From: Sphagnum compactum
Taxonomy: Eukaryota; Bryophyta; Sphagnopsida; Sphagnales
Assembly (NCBI GenBank): GCA_965153455.1
Contig: OZ234494.1
Location: 9,052,001-9,116,000 of the forward strand
DNA length: 64,000 bases
Reading direction: 5' to 3'
A program made the translations under genes and the position numbers. Positions 1 through 12,279 of this stretch are shown here, one piece after another (position 1 is the first letter of the stretch; each line of letters starts with the position of its first letter). The notes under the pieces were generated by a model. That model searched no databases, was not told the origin of the DNA, and saw only the letters and a program-made list of their open reading frames with translations.

Positions 1-1696
1 GGGATTCTTCGTCAATGATATTGAACCTTGGTTGTCACATCAAATCACCATCGCCTTCTTCTCTTTCATGTACCCTTATTCTTTCATGAGCTTTGTCATC
101 CATATGGCTTCCTTGGTAACTTGTGTACTTGCCATGTATTCGGCCTCCGTCGTTGACAAAGCAATTATGGGTTGTTGTTTGCTACTCCACGAAGTGGCTC
201 CACCTCCCATCATGAATACAAACCCTGTGGTGGATCTCCTATCCTCAAGGTCACAGGCCCAATCCGCATCACAATATCCGACCACATCTTGGGGTGATAA
301 TCCTCCGAAGCGTAATTTGAATTGCAATGTGCCTTGCAAGTATTGAAAAATGCGCTTCACTGCAATCCAATGTTCTAGGCTTGGATTGGCCATGTGTTGA
401 CTCACCACGCTTATTGGGTATGCCAAATCAGGTCGAGTACACAACATGGCATACATCAAGGATCCCACAGCTTGTTGATAAGGAACCTTCATCATTTCAT
501 CATCCTTGTTCACATTCTTCTTTAACTTCGTCTTGGGATCAAGTGGCACTCTGATGGCTTTGCAATCCTCCATGCGAAAGCGTTTGAGAATCTCCTTGAG
601 ATACCCAATTTGGTTGATGTAAAGAAGACGTTGTGCACGATCCCTTTCCACTTCCATGCCAAGGAAAAAATGCAAATCACCAAGATCTTTCATTTCGAAC
701 TTTCGAGAAAGTTCTTTCTTCACTTGCAAAAGCTTGTCCTTATTATTGCACACCAAAATGAGATCATCGACGTAGACGACGATGAAAAATTTCACATCCT
801 CGACTTGCGCAACATACACACTAAAGTCTGCATCACTTCTCGTAAACTCGATGTTTTTCAAGAAAGCGTCTAGCTTTTGGTTCCAAGCCCTTAGATATTG
901 TTTCAAGCCATATAATGACTTGTGAAGCTTACACACAAGATGTTCACCTTCATGTGTGAATCCTTCGGGTTGCTCCATGTAGATCTCCTTTTCAAGGTCA
1001 CCATTGAGAAATGCGGTTTTGACGTCCATTTGATGAATCTCCATGTCTTCAATGGCCGCTAGTGCAAGGATACAATGAATTGACACAAACTTTGCAACGG
1101 GTGCAAAAGTTTCATTGTAATCGACTCCAAATGTTTGGGTGAAACCTCTTGCCACAAGTCTCGCCTTGTACCGTTCGACTTCACGATCGACCCCATGTTT
1201 GATTTTGAACACCCATTTGCAAGAAATGGGTTTTTTACCCTTGGGGAGTGGCACCAAGGACCAAGTGTTGTTGACAAGAAGAAGTCGTATTCTTCTTGCA
1301 TGGCAATCTCCCACTTCTTTGCATCTTCTCCATTCAACGCCTCTTCCACGGTTTGGGGTTCTTCCGAAAATGCCATGGGGGCTCGTTCCACCTCTTTGGT
1401 GGCGACCCACCAATCACGAGGTCACTCCTACGTTATCTTTGGGGCCTTTCTCTTGGTCCATCTTGTTGTGGTTCATTCAAACCCTCATCTTGTGATGAAG
1501 CAAATTCTTCTTCCGAAGAAGAGTTTGTTGTAGATTCATCACCTTCCACATCTTCCGCTGGTCTTACTTTCAAAGATATAGGATTAACATCCTTCACAAG
1601 TTCGTCGACTTCATCCACAACAAGGTGTTCTATTTGGTTTGAAAGGGGTCTCTTATCACGAACACCTTCTACTTCTTCCATCCCTTCAAGGAACAC
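1..1696 (-). pseudogene. Ty1/copia reverse transcriptase and RNase H, truncated by the window edge
   Basis: The linker after integrase is seen at 1433-1696. The segment ending EEYDFFL (to about 1275) and the segment starting VNNTWSLVP are in different frames, a one-base shift in a TTC run. Reverse transcriptase then reads to the YVDD catalytic motif near 762-776, in the plant copia context YVDDLIL. RNase H follows with DADWA and STTEAEYMA. A stop at 76-78 breaks the frame, yet CDNQGSISLTKNP is still readable below it, up to base 1. The element therefore clearly continues past the left edge. Confidence 0.92.
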
Positions 1697-1726
1697 AACA
1701 TCTCGACTTTTAATGATCCTTTTGAC

Positions 1727-2988
1727 TTATAGACACATTAAGCGATATGCTTTGGTCCCTTCACAATACCCTAGAAACACACAAGGTATGGATTTGGACT
1801 CTAATTTGCTTCTCTTTTCATCTGGAATGTGTGCAAATGTTTTGCAACCAAAAACTCTCAAATGAGATACATCCGACTTTGTACCGGTCCACGCTTCTTG
1901 TGGGGTCTTTGAATCAAGAGCTTTAGTTGGGCATCGATTCTTGATGTAAACCGTCGTGTTCACCGCCTCCGCCCAAAACTCCAAGTCAAATCCTTGTGCA
2001 CGAATCATGCTTCTAGCGCATTCCATGATGGTCCTATCGGTTCGTTCCGCAACTCCATTTTGTTGTGGTGTGTAACGTGCACTTGTTTGACGTTCGATTC
2101 CACATTCATGCAAAAAGTCATCAAACTTTTTGGACACAAATTTTCCTCCGTTGTCGGATTGCAAGGTTTTGATCTTCATGCCGGTTTGATTCTCCACTAA
2201 GGCCTTGTATGCTTTGAATTTGTCAAACACTTCTCCTTTCGCTTTCAAGAGGTAAACATGAGTTTTTCTCGAAAAATCATCGATGAAGGTGACAAAGTAT
2301 CGTGCTCCACCACGAGATGTGGTCTTCATCGGTCCGCACACATCGCTATGCATTAGTTCCAAAAGCTTGGAAGCCCTACTTGCTTCATCTTTAGGAAAAG
2401 ATGTCCTTTGATGTTTGCCTTCAATGCAAGCTTCACACACATGGTGCAATGGCATTTCTTTCAAATTCATGCCATTGACCATATTCTCCAACTTCTTAAG
2501 ACTCGCCATGTTGAGGTGGCCAAATCTTTGGTGCCAAAGCGTAGCTCCTTCATTCGAAGACTTTGCCACATTCGCACTCTCCTTTCAAACATTGACGTTG
2601 AGAAGATACAAGTTCTTCTCCCTTCGTGCTTGCACCACAACGATCCATGGACATTGTTGACCTTACAACCATCCTTGTCAAATTCCACTTTCAAGCCTTC
2701 CGAAATGAGTTTGCTAACAAAAATGAAACTATTTTTCATTTTCGGAACATGAAGAACTTGTGTGATGGTTGTAAGCAACATTTTACCTCCAACTTACATT
2801 GTGGCCTTGATGCTCCCTTTGCCAATGGCCTCCAAAATGGTGTTATCTCCCATGTACACCTTTCGTGCAACAATGGATTCGTAAGTGGTGAACCACTCTC
2901 GTTCGAACGTCATGTGTTGCGTTGCGCCCGAATCGATGATCCAATCGTTTCTCACATGATCATTAGCACTCAAGGCGGTAACAAACAT
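1727..2988 (-). pseudogene. Ty1/copia protease and integrase
   Basis: This is the first half of pol. The retropepsin-type protease carries the active-site DSGA near 2923-2934 (WIIDSGATQHM context). After a stop and frame changes around 2780 and 2570, the GAG-pre-integrase HHCC zinc domain appears (WHQRFGHLN, then CEAC). The integrase core follows, with its catalytic residues in HSDVCGP, LQSDNGGKF and QQNGVAER. The frame ends at 1727, inside the usual integrase C-terminal region (FLGYCEGTKAYRL). Protease and integrase would normally be one polyprotein with gag and RT. Here the polyprotein is broken in at least three places. Confidence 0.92.
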
Positions 2989-2991
2989 TTG

Positions 2992-3734
2992 TTATTGATC
3001 ATCACAAGTTTGGTTTGCTTTCTCATCACTCTTCTTCTTCAAACAATTCCTCACAAAGTGTCCGGGTTTTTTACAATAAAAGCAAAGCTTTTCATTTGCC
3101 TTATGGGTTTTGTTAAGCAATGCGGCATTCTCTTTACTTTCACTTTCTTTTATTTTGGAAACCTCATGAAGCAATCGAGCGACGATGAATTGAAGGTCAA
3201 CATCCTTGGTTGACATGGACTCCAAATTCGTGACCAAGTTATCAAAAGATGGGGGAAGGCTCATGAGAAGTACCATGTAGACGTCCTCATCTTCAATGTT
3301 CACCTCAATGGAACGTAATTGATCCGCAAGCGCCTTCACCATGTTGATGTGCATAAGCAAGTCCTCCCCTTCTTGCATTTTGATGGTGAAGAACCTCCTT
3401 CGAAGAAACAACTTGTTTCCGATGGTCTTGGCTTCGTGGACACCGCAAAGTGTTTCCCAAGCGCTTTTGACATTTTGCAATATTAAATGTGTGCAAGTTG
3501 TGCATCCGTGAGATGTTCACAAAGTAGTGCAAATGCCTTGGTCGCCTTTTCGTTATAATCCGTGATTTGATCTTCATCATGGGGAATTGTTGCACTCCCA
3601 TCAACAAACTTCCAAAGCCCGTGCTTAAAAAGCATCATGCGCATCTTGAACTTCCAAAGGTGAAAGTTGCCACCATCAAACTTTTCCATGACTTTCAAAG
3701 ACTCCATTTGGAATGATGACATTTTGTTGAACAT
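2992..3734 (-). pseudogene. Ty1/copia gag (nucleocapsid), frameshifted
   Basis: The gag precursor builds the particle and packages the RNA. An ATG at 3734 (or 3722) opens a frame with the plant copia gag start, including the FDGGNFHLWKFKM block. It stops at 3483, and the reading continues in another frame from 3480 (QNVKSAWETLCG). The UBN2-type gag region follows, then a zinc knuckle CFYCKKPGHFVRNC (C-x2-C-x4-H-x4-C) near 3030-3075. The frame ends at 2992, just before protease. The change of frame at 3480-3483 and the terminal stop show decay. The copy can still be recognised over its full length. Confidence 0.88.
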
Positions 3735-3879
3735 AAATGCTAAAACAAACACTCTATGTTTTTTGTATTCAAATGAAGTGCAAGTGGGAGAATTTGAAGT
3801 TGAAAAACTTGCTAATGTTTGAAGACCTCACTTGAAATCTGTCCCACTCAATGGCTATATGTCACAAAACAAAACCCTT

Positions 3880-4240
3880 ACAAGAAACCCTCAAACACTT
3901 GAAAAACTTTCTTGCACAAACTTGAAATTTGGCTTGAAACTTGTAGGATTGGCAAAGAACTTTCTTTAACACATTTGAAACTTAAACCTTTCAACAACTT
4001 GAAAAAAAAAACTTCTCTTACACCTCAAACTTCAATGTTGAAACTTTCAACAACTCGAAGAACTCTCTTCCACACACTTTTTCAAACTTCAACGTTGAAA
4101 ACCTCAAAAACTTGAAGAACTCTCTTTCACACTTTTGAACTTAAAACTTGAAACTTAAAGACTTGAAGAACACTCTTCCACACTTAAGAACTTACAACAC
4201 TTTGAAGAAGTCTCTTCCACACCTCCCACTCACTTGGAAA
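3880..4240. repeat. Short tandem repeats in the copia leader
   Basis: The segment GAAGAACTCTCTTCCACAC recurs with small changes near 4057, 4115, 4163 and 4203 (spacing 58, 48 and 40 bases). It alternates with AAACTTGAAACTT-type words. It lies between the presumed LTR and gag. No gene is visible from 3753 to 4370. Confidence 0.6.
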
Positions 4241-4370
4241 AGTTGTAAGCTCCTTATATGCCACCACTTGGAAATGAACTCCCACTCACTTTGCAAACTA
4301 AAAACCTTCTCTCAAAAGGATTCTCTCCTTTTTTCTATGCAATACAATCTCAGAACCTTTCACTACTTCT

Positions 4371-4881
4371 TGTTCTAACACAATGTCCTTTCTCTTGCTT
4401 GGTGTGGGCCCATAACCTATTGGAAACAACTTGAAAACAAGCAAGAAATGAAAGCTTCAAGGTTCATGAAATGGAACAATTGTATTAACTAACAAGAAAA
4501 TTACAAAGGTTGTATGCTTCAAATGCTACAATCACAAAACTATGGCTTGCAACAACTAACAAAGCTTGAAGGTTCTATGTGCACACAAAAACCATGAAAG
4601 GAGAGAATGAAAAACTATTCAAAACCATTCCATTATATACTAACTCCTAAACCTAAAGTAGCCGCCACTTAACCCTAACCTAGCCGCCACCTAACCCTAG
4701 CCGCCACCAAACCCTAACCCTAGCCGCCGCCAAGCCCTAAGTAGCCTCCACTTCCAAACCCTAGCCACCACTATTCAACTTAACCTAACTACTATAAGGA
4801 TGTGAATACTATTCATCCTTTTGATGAATGTTTCACACATTCATCAACATTGGGAATTAGAAACGAATAGTATTTCTAACA
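4371..4881 (-). repeat. Candidate 5' LTR of the copia element
   Basis: On the minus strand the LTR would begin TGTTAGAAATAC at 4881. A TATATAATGG promoter-like motif lies near 4630, followed by U5-like T-rich sequence. The inner edge is uncertain. I place it at TGTTAGAACA (4371-4380), which mirrors the TGTTAG start, but an end near 4420-4440 is also possible. No clear initiator-methionine primer-binding site is visible. The partner LTR is off the window. The stretch 4650-4770 repeats the motif AGCCGCCAC(C/T) with AACCCTA spacers. Confidence 0.6.
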
Positions 4882-5830
4882 ATTACCCTAATGAAATGCA
4901 TGTGTGAATTGGTTGGATATGATATTGTAAATGTGTCCATAGGGTATTGCATTGTTCAATTAGATGATATGAAATATAACCTAGACATGAGGGTATTGCA
5001 TAAAACCAAAATAATCTAGTAATTGCATTTTTGAATCAAATGAAGTGAAATATATTATCTTGGGCATGAGTATTGCATAACAACAAAATAATCTATTGCA
5101 TTTGCATTACTTTGATGAGGGTAATGCATGTGTGAATTGGGCTGGATATTATATTGTTAATGTGTCCATAGGGTATTACACAAATGAAATAAATGAGATA
5201 AAATAGTTACAATTAGACCTACTCGTTTATTGGAAAACAATGAAATGATTCAATTTGCAATACCTTGATGAGGGTAATGCATATGGGCATTAGGTTGGAT
5301 ATGTTATTTCTAACATGTCCTTGGGGTATTGCATTATAATAAATTTGTTGTGCTCATGCATTAGTCTAATGACGGTATTGAAAAAAGAAATAAGGTGCAA
5401 TATGATGTTTTCACTTTGCCTTGGCAGTATTGCATGTCAATAAAATCATCTAGTTGGCGTGCATTACCCTTATGAAGGCAATGTGATGACTAATTAATTT
5501 TGCAAGTTGTGCTAAATGTATGACATGAGTTCAAAATCTAATAATTGTGAGGAAGTTCAATAAGGGTATTGCAAGAACAATTACATTAGTGGATTTATGT
5601 GACTTGAGTAAAAATATCAAGTTCATTTGCAATACTCTCATATATGATTTAATTGTTGAGTTTTATAAGGCTACAGAAAATAAATCTAGTTTAGTTGCAA
5701 TACCTTCAATTGGGTCATTGCAACATTGTTTTCCACAAGCATAAAGTTACATGGTCTAGTAGGAAGGTAGGTAGGAAACAGAATGAAACAACTTGTCTAG
5801 TATATTGCAATACTTTCATCGACCTGCATC
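4882..5830. repeat. Degenerate tandem array with GGTATTGCA core
   Basis: Units such as GATGAGGGTAATGCATGTG, a TTGGATAT word and TGTCCATAGGGTATTGCA recur at roughly 150-230 base spacing (near 4890, 5115 and 5265), with looser copies to 5830. I see no gene here; the short ORFs are incidental. The core is shared with the arrays inside the 15-kb element. Confidence 0.65.
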
Positions 5831-5845
5831 ATCGTTGCGTTGGTG

Positions 5846-5960
5846 GAGATTTAATGTGTAGGTACATAGGTAGGTAGGTTGATGGGAAGGTAGGTAGATG
5901 GGTGGGTAGGTGGGGGAGGGAGGAGGCTAGGGTGCATAGGTAGTAGTCTAAATGTATGTA
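5846..5960 (+). repeat. GGTAGG/GGTAGGT simple repeat
   Basis: Purine-rich GGTAGGTAGG-type runs are followed by GTGGGGGAGGGAGG. The same simple sequence lies inside the terminal repeats of the 15-kb element (28,440-28,560 as CCTACC, 43,066-43,170 as AGGGTAGG). Confidence 0.7.
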
Positions 5961-6130
5961 GGTAGGTGAGACCTGGGCGGGCGTGGGGGTGAGGAAAAAA
6001 CAAAGTTCCCAAAAAAAGAACCAACCTGGGCTGAGGAAAGGAAAAAAAAAAGGTGAACTTGAGTTCGCCACCTTGGTTAGCCCAGGGACAGGGGGAGACG
6101 AAAAAGGTGCACCCACAAGCGCACCATCCA

Positions 6131-6169
6131 TCCACATGGGTGCACTGGTGGGTGCTGGTTCACTCTAGC
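6131..6169. repeat. Terminal repeat, right end
   Basis: The word GGTGGGTGCTGGTTCACTC followed by TAGCC is the reverse complement of the left ends at 25,578 and 44,235. It is a diverged form of the end at 43,322-43,358. Confidence 0.65.
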
Positions 6170-9100
6170 CCAGCAAAGGGAGAAAGACTTCCTAGGACAG
6201 GACGTTAAATCAGGAATGGGTCCTTGTTGCACACAGTACAACAAACAGTACAAGAGTATTGTCTGCTTCTTCTTTTTTTTCTTGTCTGCCCTTGGCCTGA
6301 TCCATTTTTTTGAAAAAACTGTTTTATGATACCCAAAAATAAATATCATGCATGCTTTTTGAGGGCATGCATGATAAGATTTTTTTGGCAAGGGCAGCAT
6401 CAAGATGTGTCTGGTCAGGAAACTGGGCAGTCAGGGAAAAAAAAGAAGCTGACACGCTACTACTTTTGTACTGTCAGAAATAAGGAGCCATTGTTGATTT
6501 TAAAGTCCTCCCTCTGATCATGAGTGATGAGATAGGGACCACTTCCCACCTCCATTTACCAAAGGCAATGTACTTCATATATGGCCACATAGTAGTAGCT
6601 AGGCCCCCATATATAATTGGTGAGGTACACCACATGGGGCTTTTACAGTTTCACATCCTATGATGATGGTGGCAAGGTTATTAGTAGTTATTACCTTCAT
6701 GCCAGCCATCCACATTGAAAGTAGTGGATTTTATTTTATTTTTTCAATTTTGTGATATTGAAAATTTGGCAAAATCCCCCCACCCCCCCCCCCCAAGAAG
6801 AAGAAGGGGAAAAAAAAAGCCTAGCAAAATTAGTCAAATTTGCACTACCTTTGTAATTAAAAAATCCAAAAATTTCAATTATTTTTTTTGTTGAAAAAAA
6901 GAACCTACTTTTGCTCCAAAAAACCACTTTGATTCAAAGTGGGCTTGTCCCAAAGTTGTGTGGGTTGGTGGAAACTAAATGGATAGTCTAGTACACCCCT
7001 GCCACAACTATCTAACCCTTTCCTTTAAGCACAGCTTAAGTATTTGAGCTTCCTATATATTTGTATTATATGACATTATGTGATAATAAATAAATAAATA
7101 AAATTATATATTCTAAATCTATTATATTTATATACATGAATGAAAGAAAATTTATCACTGTTTGCAGAATGTAAGAACTAAGAACTCTACTCCAATTCAA
7201 TCTAAGAAGGAATTGGGGGTGATTTTCACTAAATTAAATCCCAATTATTTATTTAGTGCAATTGGTTATCTTGGAAGTCTCTTTGAAACTTTAAAACCAT
7301 AGTGGATTGGAATAATACATTGATTTCCTAAATTTGATTTTCCAACTTTCAGGTTCCAATTTGTGAATGATTTTATGTCAAGTAAAAATCCCAAAAAAGT
7401 GTAGGCTCGTCTGATTTTGGGGAAATGTTTTTAAATGATAAAATGCATATTATTATTTTTCGAAAATAAATTCACTGTTGACAATTATTGGAATGAATGA
7501 TGATTGCATTAGCTACTATGGAGGCAATATTTACAAAAGTCTTTCATCAAAATCATAAAATAAACATGAGTAGTTGTGAGCTCCCTTGAGCTTCCTAGAA
7601 ATGTATTCAACTCTATGGTTGTTGCAATATCTGATTGTATTGAGAAAAAATGAAGTCTAGAATCATCATGCTTTCTTTGCCTACAACATATTATGTGTAT
7701 TCAAGGTATGTTCTAGTTTCTAATTACATGTCAAGAACAAAAATTGTTCAAAATAAAGGTCAATGATTCTTGATTACTACTTTGTACCTAATATCAATGT
7801 GCATGTTCCCCAACAAAACCACATGTTGAAATCTCTAATTGTTTTTTAAATTTATGCAATTTGAGTAGCAATTTCAATAAGGATATGTAGCATAACTCAA
7901 TATTAGTGTGTCAGAGAATTATAATGGTCATTTTGAGGCTCGTTAGAAGGAACAAAAGGTTTTACGAGTTTTTCCAAAAGGTTGTAGAAGACATCAAATG
8001 ATGCTAAAGATGTTTTACTGTCCTTCGCAACAAATGCAAAGACAAAAAAGTAAAGGTGTAAAATACAAGATATCCATGGTATGATCTCTCCTTTAATTTT
8101 AACTAGTTGTAAACATAATTGAACTTGAAATTATCTCTTTTTTTTATAATACATAACAATCTTTATTCCTGAAAGGAAAGATGCATAACAATGGATCTTC
8201 TTTGGAATAACTTAAGTGAAATATAAAAATCATTAACCTCCCTTCCCTACTACTTCTAGAGCTTTAAGTCCAAACTTTTTAGTCTTTTAAACTAGTTCTA
8301 TGTTATTAGTTGTTTTATTCATGTGTGCTTCAAGATCATCTATTTTTATCCCTAAAGGGCAATCTACTTCTAGCATTATGGTGTTGTAGACCCAAATGAA
8401 TGCATAGTCCCTTGCCTAAATGCATAACCAAACCCCTCAAACAATCATATTCTGAGGTATGACTTTTAAGCCATCACACGTGGTGGGTAATCCTTTCAAT
8501 GTCTTTCACTGTTCACCCATGGACTCCAATCCACTAGACCAAGTATGTCTTATTATTCATCACAATGATTGATCAAATCCCCCCATATTTGTTTATGAAA
8601 AGTGATGTCAAGTACTATGGACCTAGAAGCTTTCCCCCTTACGCATGAAATCAAAATGGACATGGTAAGAACACTTTGGCAATAAAACATAATAGGAACA
8701 CAATTTTTTCAATTGAAGTTTCAAGGTTACATAATGTGTAAGGTCATGTGCTTTGCTTAACATAGATTTGCAAACATTAGCATAATTATAAGATTGCATC
8801 ATAGTCATCCTTATCAATTGTGATGGATATAAACTGGCATGTTTAAAGGGATGCAGGGAAATGTAGATCCTTTGGGGTTGCTTCCATTTTTTTTCAAATT
8901 TTGGTGTGTGAACAAATGTAGGGTGCAACTAATTCATTATGAGAATTTTTTTAATATTTTCAATTTAATAAAATATACCTTCAAACCCCTCCCCCCGCCC
9001 CTTATGTCATCCTGTTTTGACCCCCTCTTTCCTTTTCCCTGAGGGCCTCCACTGCTAGTACATATATTTTCACTGCTCCTACATGTAGGACTACTATAAT

Positions 9101-10990
9101 TATTCTTGTAACTCTCTACATAATTAAATGTTGAGTTTCAGCATTTCATACCCCAAATTTAATAAAATTTTCTTACTTTGTGGACCTCACTCAAAGGGGG
9201 GATGAGGGATGAAAGGGGGCCCAAAGACAGGGTGAAGACAGGGTGACTTTCTGGAAAATTCTATTACATGCCCTTTAATCACACAGTTTCCAAACAATTC
9301 AACAAAAATTATAGATGTTGGTAATACAGTCTTGGATGGATGGTAGGATATTGATCAAAATGAAAACACAACAATTCACTATGATATGATTTTGTATTTT
9401 GCACACTTGTGCACAGACTTCACATTGAGGGGCATGAACTACCCCATGTACCTTGGCATGTATATTGTTAATAAGTGCACATGTGCCTATACTCTATTTT
9501 CCAATTGGAATAATTGCATTGAATAGACAAAACACACACAACTTTAAGTAAATGGAAACAACCAAAAAATTCAGTATGTATTTATTCCATTGTGATCATA
9601 ATTTTATTTTTTAAATGACATTCTTGGCTTACTTTTTAATTCCACTCACAAAAGTTTTTGAGGATCTAGTTTATGGGTGATTGTTTAGAATCTATTGTAT
9701 GGTCATCCTTCAACAAGTGTAAACACAATTCCTATCATATGGTCATCTTTGGACAATTCCACAGACAATTTCAAATACAATTACCTCATTTCCAAGCCTA
9801 ACTAGATCCATTTTTATAACTATCTCTGACTCCTTTCCCTACCCACCAACATGGATATGAAAAGGCAAATTAACATTTGTCTTTTCATGTCCATGATATT
9901 TATATTAATTCAAATTAAATTTTGCATTAACATAAATAATGATGAATTATTGAAAACCATCTGAAAACCTAAGAAAAAAAAGCTTGATTGTCACTAATAA
10001 TGTGCAGTAGTGTAGAGCACAAATATGTAATATATGCCATTAACTACCAATGTAGAAAATAAAATTGTGTTGGGGTATCACAACCTACAAAAGTTCCTTC
10101 CTTCCCTACCTTTATTCTTTGGTTCACCAGGTTAGTTCCCTATTATAGGTATGCCTATTTGAAATGCAAATGGGAAGTAAGAAATCCGACACATTAAAAA
10201 AAAATAGGGCCCATTATAAGAATTAGGCCTCAATAGATTAGGTGTTAACTTTTTTATTAGTTTTTTTTAGGTTCAATGAATTTTGTTGATTGTCACATTT
10301 GTCTTGAAAACTTATCCAACATTTTTCAAAATGTTGAAAAAAGTTTTAAAATGGAAAGAAATCAAATGAAGGTGTTATTATTTGGGTGATATGTTTACTA
10401 CTGTATTTTCATGTACTATCTTGATAAATTTGATAAATTTGCAAATACAATTTTTAAAATAATGTTTTGAAGCAAAAACATTATTGTTCTAGACATACCT
10501 GTATAATTTCTAATTTGATGGAAATACATATTATAAATGTACTCCATTTCAATGTTAAGGTGTTGAAAAGTCAATTTAGATCCACCTTTTCGAAAACAAA
10601 TGCAATGCATGTTATTATCCCATGATATATTGGAGAAATGCGAAGATGGTACCATTGTTTTAATGTAAAAAAGATATTGGGAGTTAACCACACTTTAATA
10701 AAGTGTTTAACGTGATCAAGAAATATGTTGACATGCATATAACAAAGCATTAAAAATCGTGATTTATAATTAAACGTGAGTGAATACATTTGATTTCACA
10801 ACTTTGAAATTTTAATCCTTATACAATAAAAGCTTCCACCAATTTAAAAGACATCATTTGTGATTGTCATTTGCAACTAAATTTTTGTCACAAATGACAC
10901 TTGCGACTAAATATCAGCATAACAACAAGAAACAAGTTGTTAATAACGTTAGTCACAAGTGATAGATGAAATTATTTTTTTTATAATGAT
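6170..10990. other. AT-rich intergenic sequence, no gene seen
   Basis: Only short unsupported ORFs are present (for example 101 codons at 8623-8928, minus), with no family motif. There are homopolymer runs, including a C run at 6778-6795. No RNA gene or structured repeat is recognised. Confidence 0.6.
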
Positions 10991-11159
10991 TTTATGCATG
11001 TATCCAAGGATGAGTTCATGCGACTACAATGCACAACCATAGCTTGTTCACACATGTACCCTAAGAATGTGACATGTGACATCATTTGGATTTCTCAAAA
11101 TATTTTGCCAAACAAATATTTCCTTTTTTTTTCAACCATTCGATTAAAGTAATTAAATT

Positions 11160-11420
11160 TTGCCACATGGTGGCCTAAGATTGTGCCATGTGGCAACTTA
11201 ATATTGCCTTATAATCATCAAGGTTTAACTTAGGGTTAGACCATTTATCATAAGCCACGAGGCACCTAAGCTAGGCCACCTAACCTAGTTAGGTGCCTAA
11301 GGTACCTAGCCTAATTTCAAGCTAGATGATGTGGCATCTAGGTTAAGCCTAAGCCACCTATCCATAGGTTTAGCCTAGGTAGGTCCTTAGGTTTAGGTCC
11401 AAAACTTTTACAACAAAATC
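11160..11420. repeat. CCTAGG / GTGCCACATGG degenerate array
   Basis: Variants of AGGTGCC, CCTAAGCTAGGCC and GCCATGTGGCA are clustered. The same words recur at 20,720-20,960 and 23,800-23,930. This is probably subterminal sequence of the large inverted-repeat element. Confidence 0.5.
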
Positions 11421-11479
11421 CTATTTTATTTTAAGTTTAACCTTTTGGGTGGAGTCTATGTGATTAGCTCCTCCCACAT

Positions 11480-12275
11480 GGCAATTGAAAAAATTGAATG
11501 TGTTTACTACACCAAACCAACCTAGTTATGTAGTTTGTGAATTTGAAAGGGAAGACAAACAATATGGGATAAAATTGTAGCTTAATCACATAATTATAAC
11601 CTAGTTGCAACTATACCCTAACACATACCATTGCATAGCCTATCTATTAAGTAGCATAGGTTCTTACTAGGTACCTATTTAGACAATATTTATGTTAAAT
11701 ACATATTTAGATAACCTCTAGATAATTATTTATTTTAAATACCTATTTAGATAGCTTTTAAATAATCACTTAAATAGCCTAAAAATAGTTAGTGGGTATG
11801 TAGGTACGTACGTAGGTATTTAGTAAGTAGGTAAGAGGCACATAATAGGTAGATAGGTATGTGGGAGGTAGGTTTTATTACATAGGTATATAGCTAGTAA
11901 AAAATAAATATTTTCTAAAAAGGAAGGTAGGTCTTTAATAAGTACGTAGATATATATGTATAGATATGTATGTATCATTAAATAGTCTATATGTGTAGCT
12001 ACTAAATAATATACGTACCTTATGCAACTATAATGTGACTATCTTGGTTACATGTGTAATTAAATGTATATATGATGTTGTATAAAGTACAAAAACATCA
12101 TGAAAAATCAACCTATTGGAAGGATGAAATAGGTCACATTCACAACCTTGTTGAAAGGATGACCAAAATCCATCCAAATTTGAAAAGTAATCGCATAAGT
12201 AACAATTTATAATCATATGCAACATTTAATTGCACATAGTCACATAGGGAATGGTTGCAAACGACAAGATCTACT
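11480..12275. repeat. Left long inverted repeat
   Basis: It pairs with 23,320-23,830 in opposite orientation. Matching words appear in mirrored order from CCTAGTTATGTAGTTTG (near 11,520) to GGTTGCAAACGACAAG (near 12,255). The left copy has an extra block at 11,690-12,010 rich in GGTAGGTA and TAGATA words. Confidence 0.65.
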
Positions 12276-12279
12276 ATTG

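Larger units (their letters stand above)
1..4881 (-). mobile_element. Ty1/copia LTR retrotransposon, partial, inactive
   Basis: Read on the minus strand, the order is 5' LTR candidate, leader, gag with a CCHC knuckle, protease, integrase, reverse transcriptase, RNase H. Integrase before reverse transcriptase defines Ty1/copia. The right edge at 4881 is set by a TGTTAGAAATAC start, the usual TG of a plant copia LTR. The 3' LTR and the last part of RNase H lie beyond the left edge, so the target duplication cannot be checked. Several stops and frame changes break gag-pol, so this copy is not autonomous. It is inserted in, or next to, the GGTATTGCA array that starts at 4882. Confidence 0.93.
4882..6169 (+). 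mobile_element. Right end of a transposon of the same terminal-repeat family as the 15-kb element
   Basis: Three blocks follow one another: a degenerate GGTATTGCA array (4882-5830), a GGTAGG-rich array (5846-5960) and a terminal repeat (about 6131-6169) ending GTGCTGGTTCACTCTAGCC. The order and orientation match the right end of the element at 28,313-43,358. The rest of this element must lie left of the copia insertion, outside the window, so its other end and target duplication are not visible. Confidence 0.6.

Noticed and set aside
1135-1865. Plus-strand ORFs of 118-189 codons inside the copia element
   Set aside because: Antisense to reverse transcriptase and linker coding sequence.
6077-6403. 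Proline-rich and lysine-rich ORFs near the right terminal repeat
   Set aside because: They read through simple repeats and a transposon end, with no conserved content.
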